From: Gymnopilus junonius | Lineage: Eukaryota > Basidiomycota > Agaricomycetes > Agaricales > Galerinaceae | Assembly: GCA_015501075.1 (NCBI GenBank) | Contig: JADNYJ010000095.1 | Location: forward strand, 62,001-126,000 | DNA: 64,000 nt | Direction of reading: 5' to 3' | Part shown: one piece after another, positions 12,434 through 24,614 of the stretch | How positions within the stretch are numbered: position 1 is the first letter of the stretch | Layout: every line of letters begins with the position of its first letter | Program-made: the position numbers and the translations under genes | Notes under the pieces: model-generated | Database searches by the model: none | What the model was told of the DNA's origin: nothing | What the model saw: only the letters and a program-made list of their open reading frames with translations

Positions 12434-15400
12434 TTAGCAGTGTATAAGATGCCATACCTCAAGGTCCTCGTCATTTCCTTTATAATTAGCCTGGTTGAAT
12501 TGTGGAGGTAGATTAGCATAGACGTCCCAACCATCTTGATGATGTCCAGCATCTAAACCCCACTGGAAAAAACCTGCTTTCCCTGCTCGAGTCAAAACCT
12601 CAAACATCTCCTCTTCGAGGATGTAAAGGCATTCCTTTGCCATGTCGATGTCGATTATTCATTCCGAAATTCCGGTGTATAGGATGTCCCATGCATGGTG
12701 GAGAAGGCTAGTGTGACTAAGCACCGTTTCTGGACTCCGTTGAAGACATTGAGAAATATAGAGCATATGAGCGTGAGCAAGTGGTAGATATCCAAGCCAT
12801 GCCAATCGAGCTTTTTTACTTCTTTTCCCAATGTGAATATCAAACCAGTTTGAAATCTGGGCTCGCTCGATGATGGACAATGAACCAACATATGGCATCA
12901 AGGTGGAGAAGAGGGGTGACTTGACATTCCTCTCGGGCCAATTCTTCGCCGGAATTACCTTGTCACCTAGCTCATCGACATGTTGTTCCAATAGTAGCTT
13001 GAGTGTATCCTTGAATGGAGAAAGAGCAGTGTCGACATCTGCTGAGTAAGGAACCCTAGATGGGTCAGCCAAAATGTCTTCGGAAGTTTCAACTTCATAT
13101 GCATGTTTCCATCGTCCCAGCTACACAAGAATTTCAGTCTACAGATAGTAAAACAAAGTTCTCAGAACACCTACCCAAATGCCTTGCCTTTCCTTCTGTT
13201 TAAGCCATAAAGAATCAATGATCTCTGTCTCATTCACTAGAGAAATATTGCTGGGTATCAAAGAGATGTCAGCTGGGAATATAATTTCCCTCCACCATTC
13301 CACTCTCCATTGATATGCCTTTGCTGTAGTTGGACCAGTTCTTTCAATGAGGCGAATAGGGTACCAGTATTCTCCCACTCGAGAAAGGGCTCCACGACCA
13401 GCGCTTAAACCTTGGTCAGCTAGGTGAGGTCGAGCTGGGAATATCATTACTTACATTAGTTGATCATGAAGGCATTTCGCACTCCTCACCTTCTGTGAAA
13501 TGGTAATACTAGTATGATCGAAGTTATCAGCCTCAACCTTTGAATGAAATAGAATATTGAACGTACGCTCTTTCCAACTTTCATGCAGCTGGAAGCATGA
13601 AGGTTGGGTTGCAATAGTCACAAATAAAGTGATCTTTGTTGCCCAGATTACTCGCTCGACCATCACGTTGGCAGGCAATATGGGACCAATTATCACATGC
13701 AATGCATTGAATAGCAGTTCCGTGCTGTTCAGGCTGATAGAAAATGTTACCATCTCCGACCATACCACAACGGCAGTCCAGTCCAAACAGGGAATCGGGA
13801 AGTGAGTCAGATGAACCAGCAACTGACTCCAAATCAGCGGGAAGGAGGTCATCCTGTGGATCCATGGTGTCCTCTGATTCCAGACCAAGGTCTTCAGAAA
13901 TGTTGTCATCTGGATTGAGTTCAGATACGTATTCCTTCGTATTCAGCTTGAAAGGGTTGAAGAGCCAATTTCGTGCTTGAGCTGGCAGTTTGACGAGGCT
14001 GTCTGAGTCGAGGTTGACAGAAGGAAGCTGATCAAGATTTGTTGTAGAGAATTTGAGATCAAACTTGTCCTTGAGAGCTTGTGTCCTGTGCATGAAGAAA
14101 GACTTCTGGGCATCTAATGACACCAGGAACCCAACATAAGAGATCGGGACAATATGTTGATGATACCATGAGAAGGGAATTTCTTTCTTTCCACCATCCA
14201 TGAGCGGCATCGTTGACCATTCTGTTTACCGGTCCCTCCAAGCATGATTCCTTGACAAGCTGAGACCTCATAAAGTTCGTCTGGACAGAAATTACGGTCA
14301 CTTCATCGAACTGTGAGTGGATAACAAAGTTGGGATGGTCCCTGGCAAACTTGGAAAATGATGCAACAAGTCTGTCAGCAGTCTGTGCTGTCTTTTTGAC
14401 CTTCTGCTTCTCTTTACTGACGCGCCCAGCATTCAATAAGACATCGGATATATCTGCTACTGATTCTCTGGGGCCTTCTAATCCAGGAACACCGACAATG
14501 AGTTGGAGTGGTCCAGACTTTGGGTAAGCTTTAACCAGTTCTTCGAATCGACGTAGTTCATTAGGAAGAAGATGGAGTATGTGGGTTGGTCGTCGATGCG
14601 TATGAAAGCCGTTGTTTGAATAATGAACGCCTCCCTTCCACTTCCACAGATAAGACATGACATGACATTCCCTATGCGAGAGAACGGCGCTGCACTTGCA
14701 TGGTGTCCGAAGCTGTTTGTCGAGACTGGCAGCCTTTGTATGAGGCCGTACAACAATAGAACACATGGGATTATCACATTCAATAACCCCAAGGCATGTC
14801 CTTGATGACTTCTTTCTGTTCTCCCAGGAATCTGCATACTCATTTCCCTTCCTATCACTGCCATTGACCCTAGTAGCCCAATGAACCCTTAACCCAGATG
14901 TTTCCTCGCACTCCTTGTAGGTAAAATCATGTTTGAAAATGCCAGTTGGCCAGCCATCCCAATTAATAACACTGGTGCTTAACATAGAGGGTGCAGAAAC
15001 CTTTGCCTCAGGAGGTGGAATGGCCAGTTTAACAGTAGACGGAATGGATTCACGAGAAGATAGAGGTACAAGTGTCCCATCCGGGGCATGTGTATACAGA
15101 GCACTGGGTATATACTTTGCATCTGATGAAGTAACATTCTCTGTGGACATGCTGACTGCTAATTGGGAATGAGTCGAAGTTGTATATCACAGAAATGTAG
15201 GATACTCACATATCTTTGGGGTTTATGGCCAACCAGTTCATCGTCTTGCAATGTTTCGATGAATCTCACCAATTTGCCTAATTCAACAATTAAAATCTAT
15301 AGACTCAGGGAAAGAAAATGCCCAGACCTTGATTATTGTAGATGGGTATCAGATTTTGGACTGGGCCAGGACACATATTGAAGTTCTTCTCTTGCGTTGT

Positions 15401-15655
15401 ATGCAAATCCTTCAAGACAGGGTTGTCGGGAACGAAGTAAGCGTAGATATGTTTGAGAAATTCCTGGAAAAAGTGATCAGGAGCACTATAAAATAAAGAA
15501 AGGCCAGGAAGCATACCATCGTCGAGAGTAAATATAGGGATGAATAGAGTAAATGATTTTTGTGAGCCTTGATGAGGGGGGAAAAGGTAGAGCGGATTGT
15601 CTATCGCCACCCTCTTATCTTTCATATTTTCCAGAATGGATCTATAGCCTATCAA
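12434..15655 (-). CDS. GCM-like and PHD-finger protein, probably transposon-derived and decayed
   Basis: This is a spliced gene of a family found in many copies in Agaricomycetes. Upstream exons (to 15655) include PGLSLFYSAPDHFFQEFL and FVPDNPVLKDLHTTQEKNF. The exon starting near 15150 holds a Cys/His region (CLGVIECDNPMC, CKCSAVLSHREC, WKWKGGVHYSNNGFHTH) resembling a GCM/WRKY-type zinc finger. It is followed by FMRSQLVKE and VNDAAHGWW, which recall Mutator-like transposases. After WVPGV (near 14105) the expected long domain is missing and the frame changes. Downstream comes a C4HC3 PHD finger (about 13780-13590), then QWGLDAGHHQDGWD near the 3' end. The start is uncertain, and exons may extend slightly above 15655. 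I think it is a truncated copy; whether it is expressed cannot be told. Confidence 0.55.
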
Positions 15656-15764
15656 CGGATAGGAGAGCCAGTAAAATGTTGCAGCAGCAGAAATCTGAAA
15701 TTCGCATTCATCAATAATTTAGGTGATCAGATGAGTTCTTTGACTTATCTACAAGGTGCGTGTC

Positions 15765-15990
15765 AACTATACCATGGTGCGTGCATGGCTATGGTACTAC
15801 CGTGCTGGACGTGTCAAGGTGCATGCCCAAATTTTGATATGCGAGCATGGCTGTGAAGGGGCGTGAAGGGGCATGCTCAGGAGCATGCTGGATTCACAGT
15901 AGCCATGCAATCAAGTACTGCACCAGAGTAGTACCATGCATGTGTGTGCGCCACATTCGCCATGTGCAATGCTGGTGATCGAGTAACCCC
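15765..15990. repeat. CATGG/GCATG-rich cluster upstream of the GCM-type gene
   Basis: The stretch from ACCATGGTGCGTGCATGGCT onward repeats GCATGG and GCATGC words and shares its core with the 12.05-kb cluster, in the same orientation. A third, CCGTG/CACGG-flavoured cluster lies at 16975-17100. Confidence 0.5.
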
Positions 15991-17798
15991 CTAACTCCTC
16001 AGTCACTTCTGACAATGACGATTCTGTATGGAGCATCATTAATCATGCCCAGTATCGGATTAAACTATAGACTGACAGGACATCATTTCAATGGCATTCA
16101 ATTTTGAAATTGTCCCCTGAGTCCTGAAGAGTTTCATGACTTCTCAAATTTTATGAGGGGGAACTCAATTCTTGTCGCAAGGATACAATGACAGTTAGAT
16201 ACATGAAGTTTGCACAGTGGACTTGTCACTTCACCATGTACTACTTATCTTCAAGCCTGCAGTTCATTTTGGCTGTTGATTGAATTTGTTACACATGTAA
16301 TTAGTTAATCTACACTATCTAAAGAACAGAATTCCATCATTATACCTTGGAGGAACTCAACCACTCTTCCTCCAGTTGAAGTCGAAGTGGTCTCATGCCT
16401 CTCATTGGATTTTACATGGGCCTACAGAAGCAAATTATAGTTAAGGGGCCCTGGTTTTTGTGGCGAGATACATTAACAACTAGGTGCATCTTGAGCATCT
16501 TATTGGATTTCCCACGGGCTTCAAGCTGAAGCTGAGGTCGAAAACACTTGATAATTTCATTTGGCTGTTAATGTAAAAAATTTCAAGTCATAAAACATGT
16601 ATATCCTATCCTAACAGACATATCTACCCATGTAAAACACACATTCATGGACTATTGATGTCCGTACAACTTCTCGCATACTGCCTACAAAGTTGCAGGT
16701 CACATGATTTTGTCTTTGCAATGCATAAACTGGCCGAACCGTTTGAGCCAGTCATGCATCCTAGAATCACTCGGGGATGTATTTTAGACACTCTCAATGT
16801 TCAAGATAAATTGTTTTTTAAGGGTAACTCATGCAGGAAACAAGTTAAATACTATATTCAATTATTGATCATTTGTCTCTCTTAATTTTTTATTCCAAAT
16901 CCAATATTAAAGGTGTCATTTACCCCCACTGGTGTGTAGAAGGTCCTTCAATGTACTATACTTTCTCGATATAGGTGGGCCGTGCAGGCATGGATACCGT
17001 GGGTAATGTGCCACTGCCGTGCAAAGTCACTGCCGTGCGTGCAACTCGACCACGGTATGCCACGGCCATCGCACGGCTGCCACGGCTTTTTTACCGTGCC
17101 CAAGTTATATACGTAGATGACAGAATTCAAATACACATGTGGTACATGGCTTTCCGAGGTCAAAGGATTATAACGAAGTAGCTGCACCATATGAAAGATT
17201 GATTCTCTCTCCATACGCACCAGAAGCGAGCAACGCTCACGATCTTTGCACTGCATTGACATCAGGGTGAAACACAGACCATGTTCAAGGACTCGAAAGA
17301 AATAAGAGATATTAAGAACAAAAATTTTCTGGTCACTTGCTGATGTTCGCTGTATCTATACTTGTAGGCTGAAAAAGTTACTGACTCAAGCGATCTACAG
17401 AGAAGGCACAGATTAATCTGGATCTTCATCTTAAAGCATACATGTATATATTTAGAAACTTATTCCAAGGAAGTAAGAACGAAAATCTTACCTATTCACG
17501 AGCTTTAGGAGGACCGTAGTGGGGATTGTTCCCAACATTACTGAGATCTCCAAGTAAAGATGTTGCATCTTCGTTGATAGTTTCACTTCAAAATGAGCAT
17601 GTATTTTTGATAAATTACTGCTTCAGAATGCTGCGCAAGGAAGAGCAACCAAAGTATCGGAGAAATCGGAGAGATATGACTTGAATTTGAGGATAGTTTC
17701 GCAATCTACCTAACTACCTAACTACCACATCAGCACTCCTGAACTTTTCTTCATCATCATCTCTAAGGTGCGTTAATAAACAAATTGAACTACTCCAT
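15991..17798. other. Gene-poor region between the GCM-type gene and the G-alpha gene
   Basis: I see no coding exon with family resemblance. It includes the GC-rich CCGTG/CACGG cluster at 16975-17100, which stands out from its AT-rich surroundings. Confidence 0.45.
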
Positions 17799-19278
17799 TC
17801 ACAAAAGTCGCTTATCGCGCAGGTACAATTGTAGAAGAATATCCAGTATAGCCGACAAGATAACTATGAGGGTCCCTTAGTTCTACGATCCAACTCTATT
17901 CAGGGATAAGAAAAACACGTACATTTCAACTGTTGAGGGTCATTAGAACAATAATGTGCATATATTTGCCTTTTTGCTGTGTTCTGGTTTAGGCTGACAA
18001 ATCGATTCAAGATATAATCGCAGGCTGCATCGTAGTCGTTTCCACCTCGATAGTCTGGGAAATAGTCCCCGAGAGGTGAGTGGTGAAGCTTTGCGGCAAA
18101 GCGATCCACGTGGTTTAAAATCAAAATCTGCTGCAAAGGTTATAAATGGTTCAGCAACGAGAAGAGAAGACGACGTACGAAAGGCGTTTGGGAGAACCAC
18201 TTTGAATTGCATACAGAATCGAAGTGAAGAAATGTTTCTTCCAGACGATTCTGAAACAGAACATTAGATAAAGAAAGGGTAGCATTACGAAGAAATATGT
18301 ATGCCTACCACACTGTTATCTTCCTCCAACATTTCATCATATTCAGCTAAGTTGACCATATACATCACGGCGGTCACGTTGTCAAACTGATGAACCCATT
18401 TTCTCCTCTCGCCTCTCTGTCCCCCTAGATGAAAGATCTTGTATGTGGTGTCCCCGACCATAAAATTGGTCTCGCTGATTCCTGTTGTCCTTATTTTACA
18501 TCTCATAATGTCCTGGTCAGTGGGGATATAACGGGGGGACCATAAGCGGTCCATGATTCGGAAGTAATATACTGCGGATTCATTTAGATTAAATTCGTTA
18601 GAGCGTCGGACGGCTTGTTGAACAGCGAGGTCACCCCAGAGGGAACGTAAGGCTTCTGCAATATTGTGAGGGAGGACTGAGTATTCGACTTGACTGGGAA
18701 GGGAAAGAATGGTGGCGGAAGATGTGTTATTGCTTGGGGCAAGTGTTAGGCCAAGCTCGGGAATAGCTTCAAGGATGAATCTGTCATCTTTTGATCGGTA
18801 CAAGAAAAAAAAGGAGCAAATGTCTTGTTGAGTGAACGCACTTCATGGCTTGGATAGCATTCGAATAGATGGTATCCTTGTATGCCTCCCGTTCAGACGT
18901 ACTATAGCCACCTTGTTGGATTAGCTTAAACTGCCTGAGAAGTTCCAACTAGTCATAAGGGCAAAACAGTTCTCGTGTAAATTAGTCGAATAACGGTTAT
19001 CGTGGTCGAACCGGAAAAGAAAACGAACCCCTCCAGAATTTCCAGATTCCAGGAACAGCATCTTGAGTTCATTCTTTGGCTTGAGAGCCTCGGTCATCAG
19101 CTGGCGATCTATTTCCTCATTTCCTGCATAAAAAACGGAGGTCATTAGGCTGGAAAGCTGAACATAATAGGGCAACAGTTTTATCTGCTGACCCCAAAGG
19201 AACGACACGGCACTGAAGATGAAAAGACTTACGTGCCTTGGCTTCCTTTTCCGCACGGGAAGGCCCTTTGCGGCCCAT
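17799..19278 (-). CDS. Heterotrimeric G-protein alpha subunit with degenerate nucleotide site
   Basis: Seven exons (19233-19278, 19029-19123, 18842-18948, 18309-18780, 18179-18250, 17923-18130, 17799-17863) close in phase to give 354 residues, the standard G-alpha length. It begins MG, a possible myristoylation signal. Family landmarks remain: KLIQQGGYS, RSNEFNLNESAVYYF, PTDQDIMR, RTTGISET, GGQRGERRKW, EYDEMLEED and SVCNSKWF. The P-loop, normally GxGESGKST, reads ESGNSGGLE (residues 41-49), losing the lysine and both hydroxyl residues. The switch-I arginine is Lys178, the Mg-contact aspartate of DVGGQ is His200, NKxD reads NHVD, and TCAT reads YCSN. Gln204 and Thr181 remain. The end is LRDKRLL, without the pertussis-toxin-type cysteine. 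The open frame and clean introns argue against a dead pseudogene; loss of normal GTP binding is inferred. Confidence 0.85.
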
Positions 19279-20461
19279 GACTTTGAACATGGGGGTGGCG
19301 TGCTGGTGAATACGAATTTGAATAACTTAGGATATTAAAGAAAGGAGGCTAAAGGTTGGGGCTATGGAACAGATACTGGCTAAGATACAGTCAAAGAGGA
19401 CTGAATATATGATAGTGGCATGCGGATACATACTATAGAGGGCGTAGACCTCTAAACGTTCACATAGATAATCCAACAGACGGTAGACACACTTCTTGGT
19501 TGATACAAAGTAGAAACCGAGGATTCAAGGATCTATCAGCTGTTCATCAATTTAAGTTAGTGATGCTACAGCTGTAGGCCGTCCAGCATATGACGACGAC
19601 AGTGCAGTAGTCGGTTTATTCACCTCACAGCGTTATTTCTATCTTGATGAAATGTGTTTTGTTCGGCTGAGGCTGAAGTCGAAAGAAGAGATCATTACTG
19701 ACCGTCGCGAAAGAAAAAGATGGGTGGGAATAGTTCAACAGCTCCCACTATTTTTATCGATCCACTTGATTTCCGCGTCGTAGTCACACGTTGGTAACTA
19801 GATCCCAATCTACGGAATAGGTAGTTGAAGAAGCAATCATCCGCGCATGGGTTCGTCCCGATAACGGCCACATATATCATAGACGTTAGTTACTGGAGTA
19901 AGGAGGATTATATTAAACCTATGCAATATAGGGCCAAGGATGGCACAGCGTGTCGAATGTTAAAAGTTAAACAACCTCTTGATTGTCAGTACATACACTG
20001 CACCTGATGTACTGCGTTATTGTTATTGGCCAACCACGTAAGTATCTCCAGCAATTAGATGCTCGACAATATCCAATTCTGTTGGACTTGACAACTGAAA
20101 AAAAATGTAACTGTATACTACCAGGGCGATGCACACAACCATGACTTGCCACACGTGATGAGAATGAAAAGGAGCCTACAACGGAAGAGCATTTCGGCTG
20201 TACTGAGTGGCAACGAAAACTGAACGCCAATCAGACATCATGTGTCTGACCTACAAACCAGTGCAAAGACAAAAGCTTTGAAAAGATGTGAGAAGAAATG
20301 AGCGCATGCAGCTCATATACGGGAAAGGCGGACAGCTAAGGTACTTTGAATGCGATACACGAACTATAACGCAGGTACCGGATAGCAGAAATGATCAAGA
20401 CAAGAGGTCCCGATATCCAGCTGGGAATCATGAAGAAACTGGTCGCCCAGCTGCCGATTGA
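19279..20461. other. Intergenic region and unresolved possible exons
   Basis: The upper part of the G-alpha promoter lies just above 19278. Minus-strand hydrophobic stretches around 20270-20460 (for example SFFMIPSWISGPLVLIISAIRYL) could be exons of the gene at 20462-20791, but no coherent model was found. Confidence 0.3.
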
Positions 20462-20791
20462 TCATCCTATAGTGGTTAGGTATAGGTGAAATTTATAAGG
20501 TTCCGTCTTAAATCGACCCAGGTTTCCATTATCAACTGACCATTGGACATCAGGCGTCCAGTGAATCAACACACTCCATCCAATGGCGTGAATAGCCACA
20601 ATCGACACAAGCGGCAACGGCACTTTCATACTAAACCCAATCATCCCACCCCAACGGTCTGGGTCTGATATTAGGTGGAGAGCAACGAACGAAATGAAAA
20701 AGAGCAGAAAAAACGATGGGCGTTCAGGTGTCTGAACATCGTGAAGGAAATTGAAATAATAAAGGGGCAATTCAGGCAGGAGTAGATGCAC
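20462..20791 (-). CDS. Possible exon of an unrecognised membrane protein
   Basis: An open stretch of 109 codons begins MHLLLPELPLYYFNFL and has hydrophobic segments (PSFFLLFFISFVALHLI; PLPLVSIVAIHAIGWSVLI) consistent with two membrane helices. It probably continues by splicing below 20540. I do not recognise the family, and it could be a chance open frame. Confidence 0.3.
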   Translation of the reverse strand: MHLLLPELPLYYFNFLHDVQTPERPSFFLLFFISFVALHLISDPDRWGGMIGFSMKVPLPLVSIVAIHAIGWSVLIHWTPDVQWSVDNGNLGRFKTEPYKFHLYLTTIG

Positions 20792-21324
20792 CAGTCAATT
20801 CAGAAGCAAAGGAGGCCGCCGAAGACAGCGTGAGTGATGTCCTATTCAAAAGACCGAGCCCTCAGTGAGAGACGGCAGAGAAAGATGAGTCTGACCACGA
20901 CATCAAGAAACGAAGAGATAAAGAACGTGTAAGATATGATATCAATATGCACTTGAGTTTAAGAGCAGGTTGAGATTCTGTGGACCAAGTGGTCAACAAG
21001 GAGGTCAAAAAAAGAGCACGCACCTGCTGGTGTCACCACCCCAAACCAAGGACAAGCGAACTCTACAATTCCTGACAAGAATAACAAAGAAAACTCGTCC
21101 CAATTTCACATTTCGATTGCGAAGAGAAAATCAATCCATAAAGTTGAGGATGGTAGCGAGGGTGAGGAACGTTGAGGATGACGCAGATAGAAATTCCAAT
21201 TCCGAACATTGACAATGCATCGACGAAAACTGAGGAACACGATCACGTGACCGATCTGTTCGGCCGAACGTTCTCAGTTCTGTCACTTGTGACTATGCTG
21301 CGTGCATGAGTGTCGAACGAAATA

Positions 21325-21782
21325 CTGTACTAATTCATTCAATTCGGCAGGTTGTGTGACCTGTGACCCACCTGACGAAATTTTGATTTCGGAAAATTAC
21401 CATACTGTACTAAAACGTTCAATTCGACAGGTCACAGGTCACAGGGCCTCTCAAATCGTCGAATTTCAGCCCCGGTCACGCCAAAAACTCAAAAATTTGG
21501 CCCCGGCACAGCGTGCCGGGTCTAAATTTGCTTATAAATTCATCAAAAATGGCCCAAAAAGGCAATTTAACGAAACCAAAATTTCGTCAGGTCGGTCACA
21601 GGTCACAAGGCCTGACGTTTTAGTACAGTATTTGGTGCAATTTTGATGGATTTATAAGCTTTTTTGGCCTTCCGAACATGTTTTTGAGGCATTTTCGACC
21701 GATTTTGCGTGACCTCTGTGACTTTTCGTCAATTTGGGAGGGCCTGTGACTCGTGACCGCCGAATTGAATGAATTAGTACAG
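21325..21782. mobile_element. Outer MITE with TA target-site duplication
   Basis: The 24-bp terminal inverted repeat starting CTGTACTAATTCATTCAATT (21325-21348) is matched exactly by its reverse complement at 21759-21782. TA dinucleotides sit immediately outside both ends (21323-21324 and 21783-21784). TA duplications and CTGTACTAA-type termini suggest a non-autonomous Tc1/mariner-type element. The interior has no transposase and is interrupted by a second, related element. Confidence 0.85.
21405..21628. mobile_element. Inner MITE nested in the outer one
   Basis: The 14-bp terminal repeats CTGTACTAAAACGT (from 21405) and ACGTTTTAGTACAG (to 21628) are flanked by TA on both sides (21403-21404 and 21629-21630). 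The ends share CTGTACTAA with the outer element, and both contain GGTCACAGGTCACA-type subterminal words. It is about 224 bp long with no coding capacity. It must have inserted after the outer element. Confidence 0.8.
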
Positions 21783-21947
21783 TAAACGTGCAGTGCGACT
21801 CTTCCCTACTGGACAAAACCTTCCATGAGATGTTGTTTCAACCTCGGGGCGGGGGAATAAGGTTCAAAATAATATTATATAAAATATAAAGACGCCATAA
21901 ATATAAACATAACTACGAGAAAATCTAGTTTTACGCTCCTATCCTTA

Positions 21948-24563
21948 TTAGATATAACACTTGTACTGAGGAAAGCTTGCTCCCTTCCAGCCAACTGATA
22001 CAAACTTAGTTAAGAGGATGTTTCCTAGAAGATGGGTATCACACTTACTACAATGCCAGCAGTCCAAAATATGACTAGGATCACTACGATCATTGTCAGT
22101 TGATAGAACGACTCTGGCAGTCTGTAGACTCACTATTTGTTCTTGATTTCAAGAAGCCTTTCGTATTTAGAATTCCAGAATGAGTCTGCCGAGAAGATTA
22201 GATACCGAGGACCTAGCAGAGTGTAAATATACTTACATTCGAAATTGGGCTCGTGAACGTCAGCTTCGTTCTGATAGCGCATCAAAAACATCAATTTAGC
22301 AATTCTCGACATGAGCCGACATAACTTACGACATAAGCTCCACCATTAACGGTGATATTCCTTAAGAAATTTGCTGCTGTAGAACTCGCTGTGTAGGCCG
22401 CTTGCCTTTCCGCTAGGGTCGCGTTATATTCGTAATCGTTAACAAGAATGACCTAGAACGTCTGTCAGCAAAACGACGCAGCATAGACAAAAAACAATAG
22501 ACTGACATGGTAAAGCGCTGTCCTCCAGATAGGATTGGTGCTAGTGTCCGCGTCCGATTGATTGGCGGCGTAAGGAGCCGTCAGACACATTTGGGCGAAG
22601 CTAGTGCTATTAAAAGCGTTGAGCAGGGCTTCTAACACCTGAGCTCGACCTGCAGCAGTTGCGTGGTTGGCTTGTGGGATAATGCGGGAACCCATTACGA
22701 TGGGAAGACCAATGCTCTATACCTTTATGTTATCTTCATGCCCAGAAAGAGGTTTTTAACACTTACGTCTTGGACACCGGCTTTACCTTCCACCCATTCA
22801 TTGAACCAGTCAAAGAAAGTAGGTACTTCAGTTATAGTAGATACTCCGCCCAATGACTGAGTCAGACTGAGGAGAGCTTGCATCGACTGCTGAGCTTGTG
22901 CTGTGCTAAGTTGGGAATTGATGACGATGAGGTTTCCTTCCGAAGGCTGGGGTCTTAATGAGCACATGCCATTTTAAAAAATTCAATAGAAGCGTACCGT
23001 GAAATAACCTCCCCATCCCTGGGTTGCGAAGGTGGTCGCATTGTCGAGGTAGACAGCCAGTACCTGTCGTAAGTTATCTGGAGATACGGGCCAGTTGATG
23101 TTTGCACTAAATAAATGTCAATACAACTGTGATACTTTGGTGAACGTGGAGCTGAGAAACTCACACTCGATAGCTCTTGGGTTCGGAAGCTTGCACTGTC
23201 ACTGAAAGGACAATTCCGAAAGTACCACCGCCACCGCCGCGAAGAGCCCAGAAAAGGTCCGAGTTTTGGCAGGCATTGGCAGTGCGCAGAACGCCGTCTG
23301 TAGTTACTATTTTGTATTCAAGCTAATTAAAGGATCAATAAAGTAGAAAGACCAATCAAAAGAGGATTCTCACAGCGCGATCGGCTCCTAATCCAAGCGT
23401 AGGAGAAAGTGGTGAGTGACCGCCTCCCTTTACAAAATGAAATGAGTCTCGAGTACGAGGTGAAGTAAGATCGTTAACCGACTTGATGCCATCCACCAGC
23501 AGCTCCAACTGATTGATCAGATCCACCGATAAGAGTCAAGTTGTTGTCGTACGCAAACTGGTATATTTCTGCAAATTGTGAGCCCGCCTGGGAAGTTTAA
23601 ACCGAATAAATATTATCATCTAAATCTGATCAATTCATATCTTACCCCGTACGTCACAGCACTTTGAGGTGCAATGTTCGAACAACTGTCAGGAACGAAG
23701 TTGGGGACGTGCACAAGCTGAGGAGAAGCATGAGCGAAAATGGCCTTCCGGCAAGAACTAACTCACAGATTTCATATTGTGCATCTATATTCAATAAGCC
23801 AAATTAGTTGATTGCCGACAACGTGGATGAATATAGACATTACCCATAACGCCAGAGCACCTGGGGCGGAACTGCGACCCTTGAAATCGTGCTAGACTAT
23901 TTGTCAGGACACAGAATGAATCGACGTTCATGGACATACGCCAGTGTTTTTAATGACAAGGGTAACTCCTGTCGAGTTCACGAATTTCAATGCCGCAATG
24001 ACGTCGCTGGCATTTCTAACGTCGATCTAACCAACGTGCCTCAGTAACAGAAAATAAGTTATATATAAAATTTACTAACATAATAATTCGGAATGCTTCC
24101 TTGCTTGCAGTCAGCGGGTGGAGCGAAAGCAGCTGGATTCTGCGGATTGGACCAATCGAGTTCACATTGGTCGCCCGTAGCCATACAAGTTTCGAAATTT
24201 GTCTGTAGAGATGGTAAAATGAAAATCAGTCGATATATAAGCAGAGAAGGACATTGCGTACCGCATCGTATCCACTGAAGAATTGGCTGCGGTTTACTAG
24301 AAAAAAAAAGAACGTCAGCATCATGTCGACGCGTACTCTAAATACGTACAGTGATTGTTGAAGAAATTCTGCTGCACAAAAGCGCATTGAACTGGATCGG
24401 GCGTTACTGGATTCCCATTGAACGACGAAAAGCACGGTTCTGCCCAAGGAATCCCGACATACAGCCGTCCTCCAACAGTGCTATTCAAATTTTGCAAGTC
24501 TTGGGCGGTTTGTGCAAGAGCGGGGAGTGCTGTCGCACCCAAGAGAAGACCTAGGAAAAACAT
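21948..24563 (-). CDS. Secreted FAD-linked oxidase, berberine-bridge-enzyme type
   Basis: A flavoprotein oxidase with an N-terminal FAD-binding PCMH domain and a C-terminal BBE segment. The chosen Met (24563) begins a signal peptide, [18 protein letters not shown], so the product is probably secreted; an in-frame upstream Met at 24614 is an alternative. Many short exons join to give [14 protein letters not shown] (the His should bind FAD covalently), [35 protein letters not shown] and [18 protein letters not shown]. The end carries the BBE motif [13 protein letters not shown], spliced to [15 protein letters not shown]. Serine stands where bicovalent members have the second FAD-binding cysteine. 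Substrate unknown. It is the first gene of a redox and lipid-type block reaching to 30.9 kb. Confidence 0.88.
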
Positions 24564-24614
24564 GGTCGATGCGAAAACCCCATTTTTTTGCAAGCCATAA
24601 TATATGCGCACCAA

